Under the pieces are notes generated by a model that was given only the letters and a program-made list of their open reading frames with translations, was not told the DNA's origin and ran no database searches. The position numbers were made by a program, and so were the translations under genes. Shown here piece after piece: positions 35,425 through 45,061 of a stretch of 64,000 bases of DNA. This stretch comes from an uncultured Granulosicoccaceae bacterium (GTDB taxonomy: Bacteria > Pseudomonadota > Gammaproteobacteria > Granulosicoccales > Granulosicoccaceae), in NCBI GenBank assembly GCA_938007995.1, contig CALLLW010000029.1:1-64000 (forward strand), given 5' to 3'. Numbering within the stretch: position 1 is the first letter of the stretch; each line of letters begins with the position of its first letter.

Positions 35425-35958
35425 CTACCACATTAAATCATCAGGTACTTTAAATTCTGCGTATTCATCTTCAACCTGATCCTGTTCTACTCCGGTATTG
35501 CACAGCACAATATAACTTTCATCACGCTCGGCAATTTTCTCGGCAGTTTTACGCGGCACAAACTTGTAATTCCCGTCATGCGTAACAATAGCGAGAGCGC
35601 CTGTGACCAGAGCATCACGCTGCTTTTCAGTAACATTAATTGTTTTTATCAACTTGTCTTCTGGAAAGCTAAACGCTATGTCACCCCGCTCGGCCACTTC
35701 GTTTAGCTCAATTAACTGAACGATCTGCGACTGAATTGCTGCTTCTTTCGCTTTGCGATTTTTCTCTTCGTTAAGCGCGCGGTCGCGCTCGAGTTTTTCC
35801 TGCCGGGCTTTTTCAGCAGCTTCAGTCACCTCGTCGGTAACTTCTTTGCCGGTGCGCTTGAGTTTCTCTTTGGAGTTCTTGGCTTTCTTCGCACGCACTG
35901 CCTGCTTTTTGTTGGCAAGTCCGGCTTTTAACAGCTGTTCCTGGAGTGATTTACTCAT
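35425..35958 (-). CDS. DUF2058 protein (YaiL-like)
   Basis: 177 aa from the ATG at 35958 (MSKSLQEQLLKAGLANKKQ, the standard N terminus), with GGAG 8 nt upstream; the frame reaches 35994 without a better start. A highly charged helical region (Lys/Glu/Ala-rich, residues 20-80) leads to a compact C-terminal domain with NYKFVPRKTAEKI. Family members are described as nucleoid or polynucleotide-associated but their function is not settled. Confidence 0.88.
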   Translation of the reverse strand: MSKSLQEQLLKAGLANKKQAVRAKKAKNSKEKLKRTGKEVTDEVTEAAEKARQEKLERDRALNEEKNRKAKEAAIQSQIVQLIELNEVAERGDIAFSFPEDKLIKTINVTEKQRDALVTGALAIVTHDGNYKFVPRKTAEKIAERDESYIVLCNTGVEQDQVEDEYAEFKVPDDLMW

Positions 35959-35990
35959 TGAGAGTGCTCCTTTAGCACCGAGGTGTTGAA

Positions 35991-36854
35991 TCAATGAAAT
36001 TGCGGTTCAACAGCGGTGCGTCGAGCACGCCTGCCACCAATCAAACCGTGTACCGGTGCAAACAGGAACACCAGAACAAAAATAAACATCAGCACCAAAA
36101 CAATGGTTGGTGCCGGTGCGCTATCAAGCACAAAACTTATAACAATACCCAGCACAGATGAAATGGTTGCTGCTGCGACTGCATAGAAAAGCATTGCATC
36201 GAATCGGTCTGTCATCAAATAACCAATCGCCCCAGGTGCAATCAACAGCGCAATAATCAAAATAATGCCAACAACTTTCAAGGCGGTAACAATAACAATA
36301 GACAGCAACACGAGTAAGCCGTAGTGAAGTGCCTTAACTGGCAGTCCAATCACTCTGGCGTGCTGCGGATCAAAACACTGAACCAGTAAATCTTTTCGTT
36401 GAAACCAGATGATGACACTGGCGGCCAGCGCCACTAAACCGGTCTGCAGCACGTCTGCCCAGGTTAGTCCGAGAATATCACCAAACAAAATCTCATCCAG
36501 ATGAACATCAATACGCATCACCGAAAACAACACAACGCCCAAACCAAACATGCCGGAAAACACCACCCCCATCACAGTGTCTTCTTTTAGTCGGGAGTTT
36601 TCTGAAAGATAACCGGTTGCCAGCGTACAAATCATACCGGCCACAAAGGCCCCGATCACCACAGGAATGCCTGATGCATAGGCGAGCACAATACCCGGCA
36701 GCACGGCATGCGATATCGCATCCCCCATCAGCGCCCAACCACGCAACACCAGAAAGCAGGACAACACGGCACTGGCAACACTCAACAGCACTGCGGTCAG
36801 CATTGCCTGCTGCATAAAGTCAATTGTGAATGGTGCAATCAGCAATTCAAGCAC
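35991..36854 (-). CDS. Metal ABC transporter permease (SitD-like)
   Basis: 287 aa with about eight membrane helices, ABC-3 family. Typical blocks are RGWALMGDAISHAVLPGIVLAY, VMGVVFSGMFGLGVVLFS and LLIAPGAIGYLMTDRFDAML. It overlaps the other permease gene by 8 nt and is the last gene of the SBP-ATPase-permease-permease operon, the sitABCD order. The two permeases would form the heterodimeric inner membrane channel. Confidence 0.9.
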   Translation of the reverse strand: MLELLIAPFTIDFMQQAMLTAVLLSVASAVLSCFLVLRGWALMGDAISHAVLPGIVLAYASGIPVVIGAFVAGMICTLATGYLSENSRLKEDTVMGVVFSGMFGLGVVLFSVMRIDVHLDEILFGDILGLTWADVLQTGLVALAASVIIWFQRKDLLVQCFDPQHARVIGLPVKALHYGLLVLLSIVIVTALKVVGIILIIALLIAPGAIGYLMTDRFDAMLFYAVAAATISSVLGIVISFVLDSAPAPTIVLVLMFIFVLVFLFAPVHGLIGGRRARRTAVEPQFH

Positions 36855-37701
36855 TGACAGCCCCTGCTTTCAGCCGCCTGCGCGATGCAATCACACCGTG
36901 AGCCGGTGCAAACAAAAAGGCCAGCAGTAGTAAAGTGGTAAGTAACAGGATAATCACACCACCGGTGACACCATCAATGAAGTAACTGAGATAGCTACCC
37001 AAAGCACTGCAAACGGCTCCTGCTGAAACGCTAATGCACAGTAGAGTAGAAAATCGATCAGTCAGCAGATAGGCAATAGCCCCGGGTGTTACTACCATCG
37101 CGATCACCAAAAACGCACCGACAGCCATCAGTGCCGCGACAGTACAGGCACTCAGCAATGTGAAGAAAATGACCTTAAGCAACGTGGCATTCAAGCCCAC
37201 AGACATGGCATGTGATTCATCAAAGAACACAACCATCAGGTCTTTCCAGATCAATAACAGTATCAACAGCGATACCACAGCGATGATCACCAGCTGAATG
37301 CTGTCTTCCGGTGAAATGGCGAGTATGTTGCCGAATATGATGGTCTCTATTCTTACCGATGCCGGTCTGATCGAGATCATAAACAACCCGAGTGCAAAGA
37401 AGCCACTGAAGATTAAGCCAATCACAACGTCTGTTTTTAATCTTGAGCGGGTACTGATAAACAACATGGCCACAGAGGCAAGTGCACCGGAAAAAAAAGC
37501 CCCGACTGAGTACGGCAAGCCAAGCATGTAGGCACCGGCTACGCCGGGCACCACCGAGTGTGAAAGTGCATCGCCAATCAGTGACCAGCCCTTCAGCATG
37601 ATATAAGCAGATAAAAATCCGCACACCGAACCCACCAGTGCACTGACCCAAATGGCATTGACCATGTAGTTATATGAGAATGGTTCAAGCAGTACTGACA
37701 T
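36847..37701 (-). CDS. Metal ABC transporter permease (SitC-like)
   Basis: 284 aa, ABC-3 family, about eight membrane helices. It has KGWSLIGDALSHSVVPGVAGAY, VIGLIFSGFFALGLFMIS and MVVTPGAIAYLLTDRF. It is about 45 % similar by eye to the neighbouring permease, so probably an old duplication. Its ATG shares one base with the ATPase stop (TGATG). Confidence 0.9.
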   Translation of the reverse strand: MSVLLEPFSYNYMVNAIWVSALVGSVCGFLSAYIMLKGWSLIGDALSHSVVPGVAGAYMLGLPYSVGAFFSGALASVAMLFISTRSRLKTDVVIGLIFSGFFALGLFMISIRPASVRIETIIFGNILAISPEDSIQLVIIAVVSLLILLLIWKDLMVVFFDESHAMSVGLNATLLKVIFFTLLSACTVAALMAVGAFLVIAMVVTPGAIAYLLTDRFSTLLCISVSAGAVCSALGSYLSYFIDGVTGGVIILLLTTLLLLAFLFAPAHGVIASRRRLKAGAVSA

Positions 37702-38720
37702 CAGTCTTTGTCAAAACTCTGATGTTCAGGTGCATCGTCATTTTCACCATAGAGTACAAATGGCCGTTCATCATCGGTGATAACAGTAACTTCGCGAGCA
37801 TCGTCATCATCATGCAGTTCGTGGCCACCGAGTACATGAAAGCGCAACACGCCGCCGAATGCGTGCTCAAGGTTCTTACGAGTAAAAACCACATCGGCCG
37901 GTCCATCTGCCAACACAGTTCGATTGATCAAAACCACATGATCACAAAACTGCGGCACGCTGCCGAGGTTATGCGTTGATACCAGCATCACCCGACCTTC
38001 GTCACGCATGCTGCGCATTAGCGCAATAATGGATTCCTCGGTTTTAACGTCAACGCCGGTAAAAGGTTCATCGAGGAGAATAACACGACTCTCCTGTGCC
38101 AGTGCCCGAGCCAGAAACACCCGCTTCTTTTGCCCGCCGGAAAGTTGTCCGATTTGCCGATGACGGTATTCCCACATGTTCACTCGCTGCAGGGCAGATT
38201 CGACTTGTGATCGATCCTTTGCAGAGGGCCGACGTAGAAAATTCATGTGTCCGTAACGCCCCATCATCACGACGTCTTCTACCAGTACTGGAAAGTCCCA
38301 GTCTACGTCTTCGTTTTGCGGTACATAAGCCACAGTGTTGCGCTTTAAGGCACGCCCTGCAGATTTACCAAGTATCTCGACAGAACCCGAAGCCAGCGGC
38401 ACAAAACCCATCAGGGCTTTAAACAGTGTTGATTTACCGGAGCCGTTAACACCCACTAGAGCGCAAATGGTGGCGTTGGGAATGCTAAAGCTCGCGTCAC
38501 GTAATGCAGTATGGCCATTGTTGTAAGTGACCGTAATATTCTTTGCGGCTATTCCTGGCTCATTGCCCGGCTCATTGCCCGGCTCATTGCCTGATTTCCT
38601 GCGTGTTGCCCTGCCTGATTCGTTGGCCGCGCTGCTTACCTTTACCACACCGGAGTCGACCCCGGATAATCGCTGTGACTGGCCGGCAGCCTCAGTGACA
38701 TTGCTGACATCACTATTCAC
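37701..38720 (-). CDS. Metal ABC transporter ATP-binding protein (SitB/MntA-like)
   Basis: 339 aa. The ATPase domain spans about residues 55-300: Walker [13 protein letters not shown]-loop [14 protein letters not shown], signature [16 protein letters not shown], Walker [13 protein letters not shown], switch His in LVSTHN. The [11 protein letters not shown] motif is usual in Mn/Zn/Fe-type importers. The N-terminal 55 residues are a variable, low-complexity extension with GNEP repeats; the C terminus is acidic and His-containing ([13 protein letters not shown]). The GTG start overlaps the binding-protein stop by 8 nt. Confidence 0.92.
   Translation of the reverse strand: MNSDVSNVTEAAGQSQRLSGVDSGVVKVSSAANESGRATRRKSGNEPGNEPGNEPGIAAKNITVTYNNGHTALRDASFSIPNATICALVGVNGSGKSTLFKALMGFVPLASGSVEILGKSAGRALKRNTVAYVPQNEDVDWDFPVLVEDVVMMGRYGHMNFLRRPSAKDRSQVESALQRVNMWEYRHRQIGQLSGGQKKRVFLARALAQESRVILLDEPFTGVDVKTEESIIALMRSMRDEGRVMLVSTHNLGSVPQFCDHVVLINRTVLADGPADVVFTRKNLEHAFGGVLRFHVLGGHELHDDDDAREVTVITDDERPFVLYGENDDAPEHQSFDKD
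38557..38592 (-). repeat. Three 12-bp tandem repeats in the ATPase gene
   Basis: Unit GGCTCATTGCCC (plus strand) repeated three times with one final mismatch. It encodes the Gly-Asn-Glu-Pro series in the N-terminal extension. Confidence 0.85.
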
Positions 38721-39615
38721 CCGTCAGGCCTCGTACGATTGTTTCAGTGGTCACACGCAGCAGATCCAGATAAGTGGGTACGGGACCGTCAACCTCACTC
38801 AAGGAATCAACATAAAGCACCCCGCCATAAGCGGCGCCTGTATCACGCGCTACCTGCTTTGCAGGTTTATCGGATACTGTGCTTTCACTAAAGACCACTG
38901 GAATGTTATTTTCTTTAACGGCATCAACCATCGATTTCACCTGCTGCGGGGTTCCCTGCCCGTCAGCATTGATTGGCCACAGGTAGATTTCCTGCATGCC
39001 GTACTGTCTTGCAAGATAACTAAACGCGCCCTCAGTGGTTGCAAGCCACAACTGTTCTTGTGGTACGGCTTGCAAGCGTTGGTCGATGCTGGTCACCGCC
39101 TCAGCGATCTGTTGCAGATATTGCCTGGCATTTTCCCGATACACCGCTGCATTAGCCGGATCAAGCTTTGCCATGGCGGCTTCAATATTCCTGACATAGA
39201 TAGCAACATCATCAGAAGACATCCATGCATGCGGATTCGGTTGATTCGCGTAAGGTCCATCGCGGATCGGTAGTGGTACCACTCCTTCGGATACAACAAT
39301 ATCAGTGGCATCTTTCACCCGCGAGATAAACTTCTCAAACCATCGCTCCAGTCCAAGCCCGTTCCACAGCACAAGATCTGCATCTCTGACACGCAACAAG
39401 TCGCGTGGCGTGGGGCGATAGTTATGTATTTCAGCGCCTGGTTTGGTGATTGAGACAACATCAGCAGCATCACCTGCAACGTTACGCGCAAGATCTGCAA
39501 TCACGGTGAAGGTGGTCGCCACTAACAGTTTGTCGCCTTTGATGGCATAACCTGGCGAGACCAGCAGCAGACTTAATAACGCCGCAACGATTACTTTTTT
39601 CACAGTTACCCTCAT
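38713..39615 (-). CDS. Metal ABC transporter substrate-binding protein (SitA/MntC-like)
   Basis: About 300 aa, cluster A-I binding protein, exported by a signal peptide ([20 protein letters not shown]). Likely ligands: His in [12 protein letters not shown], His in [11 protein letters not shown], Glu in [10 protein letters not shown] and Asp in [12 protein letters not shown]. No His-rich loop is present, which favours Mn/Fe over Zn. Starts at 39636 and 39633 are possible; a GTG at 39603 after GAGGG would give the most standard signal peptide. It heads the operon, divergent from mntR. Confidence 0.9.
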   Translation of the reverse strand: MRVTVKKVIVAALLSLLLVSPGYAIKGDKLLVATTFTVIADLARNVAGDAADVVSITKPGAEIHNYRPTPRDLLRVRDADLVLWNGLGLERWFEKFISRVKDATDIVVSEGVVPLPIRDGPYANQPNPHAWMSSDDVAIYVRNIEAAMAKLDPANAAVYRENARQYLQQIAEAVTSIDQRLQAVPQEQLWLATTEGAFSYLARQYGMQEIYLWPINADGQGTPQQVKSMVDAVKENNIPVVFSESTVSDKPAKQVARDTGAAYGGVLYVDSLSEVDGPVPTYLDLLRVTTETIVRGLTGE

Positions 39616-39682
39616 CAGCCCGTAATTACCCATCAACCGGCAGCAGTACGATCTCTTGTAAACAGGAATTGACTGACCTATA

Positions 39683-39700
39683 ATTTAGCCAAGGCTTAGT
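39683..39700. promoter_or_regulatory. Candidate MntR operator
   Basis: Inverted repeat AGCC-AA-GGCT (39687-39696) inside the imperfect palindrome ATTTAGCCAAGGCTTAGT, between the divergent Mn transporter operon and mntR. It resembles proteobacterial MntR boxes (AGC...GCT core with A/T flanks). No footprint data; motif and position only. Confidence 0.5.
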
Positions 39701-39822
39701 TTATACACTTAACGCAATATATCAAGCGTTGGGTTAACAAAGCGGAAGAGTCCACAGCAACCAGTTCGTCGCCACTGACGGCACCGGCCGAGGTTTCACA
39801 CCACCAGGCAGGAGAAAGAAAA

Positions 39823-40287
39823 ATAACCAAGAACTCAGCCAGGCTTAAGCACAATGAAGAGGCGCTGCCTGAAGCACATGAGCAGGCCGCCCGCTTCACC
39901 CAGGTGCGCGAGGCACATAAGACCGAAGCCACCGAAGACTACGTAGAACTGATCGATGATCTGATTCGTGTTAACGGTGAAGCACGACTGGTCGACGTTG
40001 CCAGCCGCATGGGGGTGACTCAACCCACCGCCAGCAAAACACTGGCAAGACTGCAGCGCGATGGCTATGTGAACTCCGAGCCGTACCGTTCGATCTTTCT
40101 CACAGAGCAAGGCAAGGAACTCGCAACTCAGAGCAGACTCCGCCACGAAATCGTGCTCGACTTTCTGCTTGCTATTGGTGTTAGCCGCGATACGGCAATC
40201 CGCGACTCGGAGGGAATGGAGCATCATGTCTCGGAAGAAACCCTCAGGGTTTTTAAAAAGATCACTCGCGCAAAAATTAAGAAATAG
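39823..40287 (+). CDS. mntR: Manganese transport regulator MntR (DtxR family)
   Basis: MntR represses Mn uptake genes when bound to Mn2+. The core matches E. coli MntR: TQVREAHKTEATEDYVELIDDL, winged helix VDVASRMGVTQPTASKTLARL, and metal-site EGMEHHVSEETL. Homology continues upstream of the GTG at 39904 (EQAARFTQ), yet no ATG, GTG or TTG lies in frame between there and the stop at 39697. An AUA at 39823 has AGGAG 8 nt before it and yields 154 aa, close to the 155 of E. coli; I use it as a tentative start. If GTG 39904 is used the protein is 127 aa. Confidence 0.85.
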   Translation: MTKNSARLKHNEEALPEAHEQAARFTQVREAHKTEATEDYVELIDDLIRVNGEARLVDVASRMGVTQPTASKTLARLQRDGYVNSEPYRSIFLTEQGKELATQSRLRHEIVLDFLLAIGVSRDTAIRDSEGMEHHVSEETLRVFKKITRAKIKK

Positions 40288-40375
40288 ATTGCATATTCGG
40301 TGCTACCACTGATAAACCGCATGATCAAACGTTAGCTGCTATTCCGCTTTCAACACTACAGCATCAGGATCACTG

Positions 40376-42694
40376 ATGACATCCAGCTTGAACAAAACCC
40401 TGCGTTTAAAAGCGTTTATCGCGCGCCACAAATGGCTGCTTGGTGTGGCCGTACTGCTGCTACTGCTGGCTGTTGTTGCCAGTATGCTCGCCGCACGATC
40501 CATGGCAACACTCGATGCGCGCATCAAAGAAGTATTCGACGGTCCCAAGTGGTCTATACCAGCCAGGGTCTATGCACGACCACTTGAGCTGTACCAGGGG
40601 CTGCAGGTTGATGCCGTCACGGTAACAGAAGAACTCGCAAGGCTCGGTTATAAACCGGCGGCAAGTCAAAGTAACAGAGCGGGTGAATTCACACTCAGCA
40701 CTGCCGGCGAACAACAAACGCTGAAATTCCACACTCGCGGCTTTAAGTTTGCCGATGGTTTTGAGCCGGCAAGGCAGCTTTCGCTAAGCTTTCAATCAGA
40801 CAGAGTCAGCGCCCTGACTGATAACGAGGGCAATAGTGTTGCAATAGCGCGTCTTGAACCACAAGTGATCGGCCGCATCTCACCTGCGCAAACGGAAGAC
40901 CGTTTACTGGTTAGTCTGGAGCAACTGCCAAAGGGCCTGACAGATGCGCTGCTGGCCGTCGAAGACCCAAAGTTCTACCAACATAACGGCTTGTCTTTTC
41001 GCGGTATCGCGAGAGCGATCTGGGTCAATATTAAAGAACGACGTTTTGCTCAGGGCGGCAGCACTTTGACCCAACAATTGGTGAAGAACCTTTTTCTCAC
41101 TCGTGAGCGGAGCATCAAACGCAAACTGACTGAATGGCCAATGGCTATCGCTCTTGAAAGACGCTACAGCAAAGAAGAAATTTTGCAGGCGTTTGTCAAT
41201 GAGGTTTTCTTTGCACAGGATAAATCACGTGCAATTCACGGCTTTGGACTTGCCAGTCTTTATTTCTTTGACAAACCGGTACAGGAACTCGAGTTACATG
41301 AATCCGCGCTATTAGTCGCTTTGTTGAAAGGCCCGTCTTACTACAACCCGCTCAGACACCCACAACGCGCCACAGAGCGCCGCAACCTGGTGCTGCGAAT
41401 ATTAAACAGAGAGAATTTACTATCAACTGATGACATGAATGCAGCGATTGCACAGCCACTGGTCATTGCGAAAGTCAGTAGCGATAACCAGCAGCCTGCC
41501 TATCTTGATCTGGTTAAACAACAACTGTCGCAGGAGTACCCGACCGAAGATCTGCATAAAAACGGTCTCAGTATTTTTACCAACTTCGATCCAGTGGCAC
41601 AACAGCAACTGGAACTTGCAGTGCAACAGGGTTATCAACAGATCGCCGCCGAAAAATCATTAACCCAGCCACAGATAGACAAACTACAGATTGCCTCTGT
41701 TGTAACACGTGCAGATAATGGCGAAGTACTGGCGATTGTTGGAGGCAAAGAGGCGCGCTTTGCCGGTTTTAATCGAGCACTGGGTGCAACCAGACAAGTG
41801 GGCTCTCTACTGAAACCTTTTATTTATGCCACCGCGCTGGAGCAGCCGGAAAAATATAATCTTGCAACTCTGGTCGATGATGCGCCGGTAATTTATCAAC
41901 AGCGCAACGGCAATACCTGGAGCCCGGAAAACTATACGGGTGAAAGTCTTGGACCAGTGATGCTGCTGGACGCATTAACCCACTCATTGAATCAGGCAAG
42001 CGTTAATCTCGGGCTCAATATTGGGCTCGAGCAGGTTGTCGAATCACTTGAGCGTTACAACCTCAACAAATCAATTGATCCTCTGCCCTCACTACTGCTT
42101 GGCGCGCTGGATTTATCAGTCATTGAGGTCGCAGCACTTTACCAAAGCTTTGCATCATCAGGATTCAACACACCACTACGCGCAATACGTGAAGTGCAGG
42201 CAAGCGACGGCCAGCTGCTGCAACGATATCAATACCGTTTACAACAGCGGCTCGATGATGCCACAGCGCATCAGGTCACCTATGCCTTGCAGCACGTCAT
42301 GCGCGCTGGAACCGGCAGACGCGCATACCGAACTATCCCGCGAGACACCTACGTTGCAGGCAAGTCAGGGACATCCAATGAACAACGTGACAGCTGGTTC
42401 GCAGGCTTTGACGCAAAGCACAGTGTGGTGGTGTGGATGGGACACGACGATAACTCCCCGGGGCCCGTGACAGGCAGCAGCGGTGCGCTGGAAGTCTGGG
42501 CCCGAGCTATCGTCAATCTTGGTGCAAGCAGCCTGCAATTCAGCGTGCCACCTTCTGTGACTTACGCAAACATCAATCCGGCCAACGGGCAACGCACCAT
42601 CGCCAACTGCCCGGGCAGCGTACGCCTGCCGTTTCATCGCAACCACGAGCCCGCTGGCAGCGCGGAAACTCTGTTGTCTGGCTCCTGTAATTAG
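40376..42694 (+). CDS. mrcB: Penicillin-binding protein 1B (bifunctional glycosyltransferase/transpeptidase)
   Basis: 772 aa class A PBP building peptidoglycan in the periplasm. Membrane anchor at about residues 20-40. UB2H-like region about 60-150. GT51 domain has LAVEDPKFYQHNGLS, GGSTLTQQLVKNLFL and EWPMAIALERRYSKEEIL. Transpeptidase motifs are SLLK (in RQVGSLLKPF), SLN (in THSLNQASVN) and KSGTS, where KTGT is more usual. The stop codon TAG lies within the left arm of the palindromic element at 42691. Confidence 0.95.
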   Translation: MTSSLNKTLRLKAFIARHKWLLGVAVLLLLLAVVASMLAARSMATLDARIKEVFDGPKWSIPARVYARPLELYQGLQVDAVTVTEELARLGYKPAASQSNRAGEFTLSTAGEQQTLKFHTRGFKFADGFEPARQLSLSFQSDRVSALTDNEGNSVAIARLEPQVIGRISPAQTEDRLLVSLEQLPKGLTDALLAVEDPKFYQHNGLSFRGIARAIWVNIKERRFAQGGSTLTQQLVKNLFLTRERSIKRKLTEWPMAIALERRYSKEEILQAFVNEVFFAQDKSRAIHGFGLASLYFFDKPVQELELHESALLVALLKGPSYYNPLRHPQRATERRNLVLRILNRENLLSTDDMNAAIAQPLVIAKVSSDNQQPAYLDLVKQQLSQEYPTEDLHKNGLSIFTNFDPVAQQQLELAVQQGYQQIAAEKSLTQPQIDKLQIASVVTRADNGEVLAIVGGKEARFAGFNRALGATRQVGSLLKPFIYATALEQPEKYNLATLVDDAPVIYQQRNGNTWSPENYTGESLGPVMLLDALTHSLNQASVNLGLNIGLEQVVESLERYNLNKSIDPLPSLLLGALDLSVIEVAALYQSFASSGFNTPLRAIREVQASDGQLLQRYQYRLQQRLDDATAHQVTYALQHVMRAGTGRRAYRTIPRDTYVAGKSGTSNEQRDSWFAGFDAKHSVVVWMGHDDNSPGPVTGSSGALEVWARAIVNLGASSLQFSVPPSVTYANINPANGQRTIANCPGSVRLPFHRNHEPAGSAETLLSGSCN

Positions 42695-42824
42695 TGCCTA
42701 TCCAGCAACATGCGCTACTGCGAAACCCGGAATGCACTCGATCTTTCACCGACTACATGTAGTCGGTGAAATCTCACGCACCTTAGTAATTCTCGCAACA
42801 CCCTTGTTTCTGGATGGGCACTAA
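42691..42824. mobile_element. MITE-like palindromic element
   Basis: Terminal inverted repeats of 15 bp, TTAGTGCCTATCCAG (42691-42705) and CTGGATGGGCACTAA (42810-42824), match in 14 of 15 positions. At the centre lies a perfect 28-bp palindrome (42744-42771, core CTACATGTAG). The rest of the arms are loosely complementary, so all 134 bp could fold as one hairpin. TAA flanks both ends (42688-42690 and 42825-42827), a possible target duplication. No coding frame. A long transcription-terminating hairpin is the alternative. Confidence 0.5.
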
Positions 42825-42980
42825 TAAGCGGAAACACAGCCAGACATCCCGCAAATACCCTTTCACAATGGAATAACATTTGCGGGGTGGCGTAAGTTAA
42901 ACTCATCGTTATATTTTCAGTCGCAGAGCAGCGATCCTGCAATGCACTTCGAGTCGCTCGTTCAGTCAGTGAAAGCCATC

Positions 42981-43454
42981 ATGATTACCAGAAATCTCGC
43001 AGTCGTCTCTATTTGCCTGTCAGTAACCGCGTGCGCAAGCAAGTATGTTACTGAACCGCCCACCGTTGCAGACCGTCCGCCGCTATTGAGCGGTGATCCT
43101 CAGCCACCGATAGAACCGGCGCTGAACACCCCCGGCCGAAGCAGCATTGAACCCGCGACACTGCCCCCTCGAATTCCAGCGCCAACATTACCTGCGGCGG
43201 TGAATCTGCGTGATCAGGCAGCCAATGCCAGTGCAGCGGGCGACCACACGCGTGCGGTTGGTTTACTGGAAAGAGCATTGCGAATCTCGCCGGAAGACGC
43301 GCAAACCTACCATGATCTCGCCAGCAATCACCTGGCAATGAATCAACCACAGCAAGCACTGCAACTTGCCAGACGCGGATTGACCCTCAACCCGACAAAT
43401 CCACAGCGTAGTGCACTTGAACAATTGGTTTCCAGAAGCCAGGCCTCTTTATAA
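42981..43454 (+). CDS. TPR-containing lipoprotein
   Basis: 157 aa from the ATG at 42981, which starts a lipoprotein signal (MITRNLAVVSICLSVTAC, Cys at residue 18). The frame extends to 42942 but that adds a non-signal N terminus. Residues 25-80 are Pro-rich and probably disordered. Residues 85-150 hold about two tetratricopeptide units (AANASAAGDHTRAVGLLERAL and AQTYHDLASNHLAMNQPQQAL). It follows mrcB and may interact with the envelope, but that is inference. Confidence 0.82.
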   Translation: MITRNLAVVSICLSVTACASKYVTEPPTVADRPPLLSGDPQPPIEPALNTPGRSSIEPATLPPRIPAPTLPAAVNLRDQAANASAAGDHTRAVGLLERALRISPEDAQTYHDLASNHLAMNQPQQALQLARRGLTLNPTNPQRSALEQLVSRSQASL

Positions 43455-43515
43455 GCAAAGCCATTAGCAACACTACATTCAAATGAGATGCCGCAGATTT
43501 GGTGAATGATCCGCA

Positions 43516-43815
43516 CTAAACAGATGCGATCTGAACCACGGCATCCATGTTGATTGCCCCGTAAACATGGGGAAACAACTCACTGCCGCCACTCGTGTTT
43601 TCAAACACCAGTTTTGACTGCAGCAAGTCTGTATCTATGTGCAAAAGCAACAACCCTTTGACGCCATTATAGTAGCGTTCAATCACTCCCTGCAGCTGAT
43701 CCGGCTTACAACAGTGAATAAACCCCTCTGCGTCAATTGAATCGCAAACATAGCTGCCGGATTGCGAAGCGTTTTCCACATCCGATGCCGCTGCCACATG
43801 AAATATAAGAGCCAA
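43516..43815 (-). CDS. DUF952-family protein
   Basis: 99 aa. Begins LALIFHVAAASDVENA, like the usual N terminus of DUF952 proteins, with family blocks DAEGFIHCCKPDQL, LLLLHIDTDLL and FPHVYGAINMDAV. The start is a TTG at 43815; the frame runs on to 44064 but the extra part shows no homology. Small cytosolic proteins of unknown function. Confidence 0.8.
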   Translation of the reverse strand: MALIFHVAAASDVENASQSGSYVCDSIDAEGFIHCCKPDQLQGVIERYYNGVKGLLLLHIDTDLLQSKLVFENTSGGSELFPHVYGAINMDAVVQIASV

Positions 43816-43998
43816 TGAATTGCCTGTGAGTTGCAAGAAGTTCGTGGCGAATATAGCAGACAACAACAGGCAAAGCTGTTCAGCAACAGCTACTGCGCGC
43901 GGGCAAGTCCATACAAAATTGACAAAGCGCAATAAGTCCGGGATTGCATCAATTAAGAAAAAGCTAAAGTTTTTCGACGCGGGCCCGCTAGCTTGGCC

Positions 43999-44931
43999 AT
44001 GAAAAATTCCGTCACTACTCCAGACTCCGCGTCCGACGGAGCGTCTATTACTCGCGAGCATCAACAGACAAGCAGACTTTTGCTGCTGGTAACCACGCTA
44101 TGGCTACTTGTAACCGCAGCGCTGCAGTTTTGGTCCGGTTATATCTGGCCTGACGATACTGCACGACTGTTTCTGTTGCTAAGCTCTGCCCTGTTGGTGA
44201 GCGGACTCTCTCTTCAGCTACGAGATGCTCCGGATCGAATAAACCTTCCAGCAACAGATTACCCGCAAGACGAACTGTTCAGTCAGATCTCGTGGCAGGC
44301 ACTGCGCCCCAACCACGCCGGTGCGCTAAGAAATTGCACAATTAGCAAACATTCAGATGACCACCAGCTTACCTTCAAACCGGTTATGTCGCTGCAGTAC
44401 TCATCCGCATTTCTGGCGTCACTTGTGGTTCTGTGCCTGTCAGCAAACCTATTGTCTTCAATGAAACCAAACTGGATAAATGCGGGCTTCCTGACAACCA
44501 CTGACCCAACGTATCGAACCCTGTTGTTTCTACTCGGCACCCTGACTCTATGCTGCGTCAGCTGCCTGCTGCGCAAGTCTGCCCGTGCACTGTTTTTTAA
44601 TAAAAATCTCGGTGTTTTCTGGATCGAAAAGTACCGTGTGTTCAGCTGGAAAATCGGAGAATCCGCACAAATGCCAATTGCACAGGTGGCGGCACTGCAA
44701 ATCATTCAGTACTCAAAACAACGGCAATTGCGACACACGCTGCAAGCTCAGGACAATCTCAGTCAAATAAAGACGCAACACGGCTGCGGTAAAGAATACG
44801 AAATCAACGTGGTGTTCCGCAGTGGTAACAGGGTGAATATTATTAGTCATCGCAACCGTCGTGCGATTCTCGAAGATTGCTCTGCACTGGCGGCGTTTCT
44901 GGATGTGCCAATCTGGCACAAAAACCAGTGA
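43999..44931 (+). CDS. Membrane protein of unknown function
   Basis: 310 aa from the ATG at 43999 (a TTG lies 6 nt upstream in frame). Four hydrophobic segments at about residues 27-47, 52-70, 134-155 and 170-188. The C-terminal 115 residues are soluble and look like a PH-type or YcxB-like domain (VFWIEKYRVFSWKIGE, then EYEINVVFRSGNRVNII). I do not recognise a family with confidence. Confidence 0.72.
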   Translation: MKNSVTTPDSASDGASITREHQQTSRLLLLVTTLWLLVTAALQFWSGYIWPDDTARLFLLLSSALLVSGLSLQLRDAPDRINLPATDYPQDELFSQISWQALRPNHAGALRNCTISKHSDDHQLTFKPVMSLQYSSAFLASLVVLCLSANLLSSMKPNWINAGFLTTTDPTYRTLLFLLGTLTLCCVSCLLRKSARALFFNKNLGVFWIEKYRVFSWKIGESAQMPIAQVAALQIIQYSKQRQLRHTLQAQDNLSQIKTQHGCGKEYEINVVFRSGNRVNIISHRNRRAILEDCSALAAFLDVPIWHKNQ

Positions 44932-45061
44932 AATCCAAATACCTAAACAATAGGAATATCATTACCGGGAATACCACCGGGGCGATTTATTCCACACACA
45001 GATTGGCACGATAGAGCAATTGCTTTAACCTGCTGTTTTATCAATTACCCGCCACGCAAAA

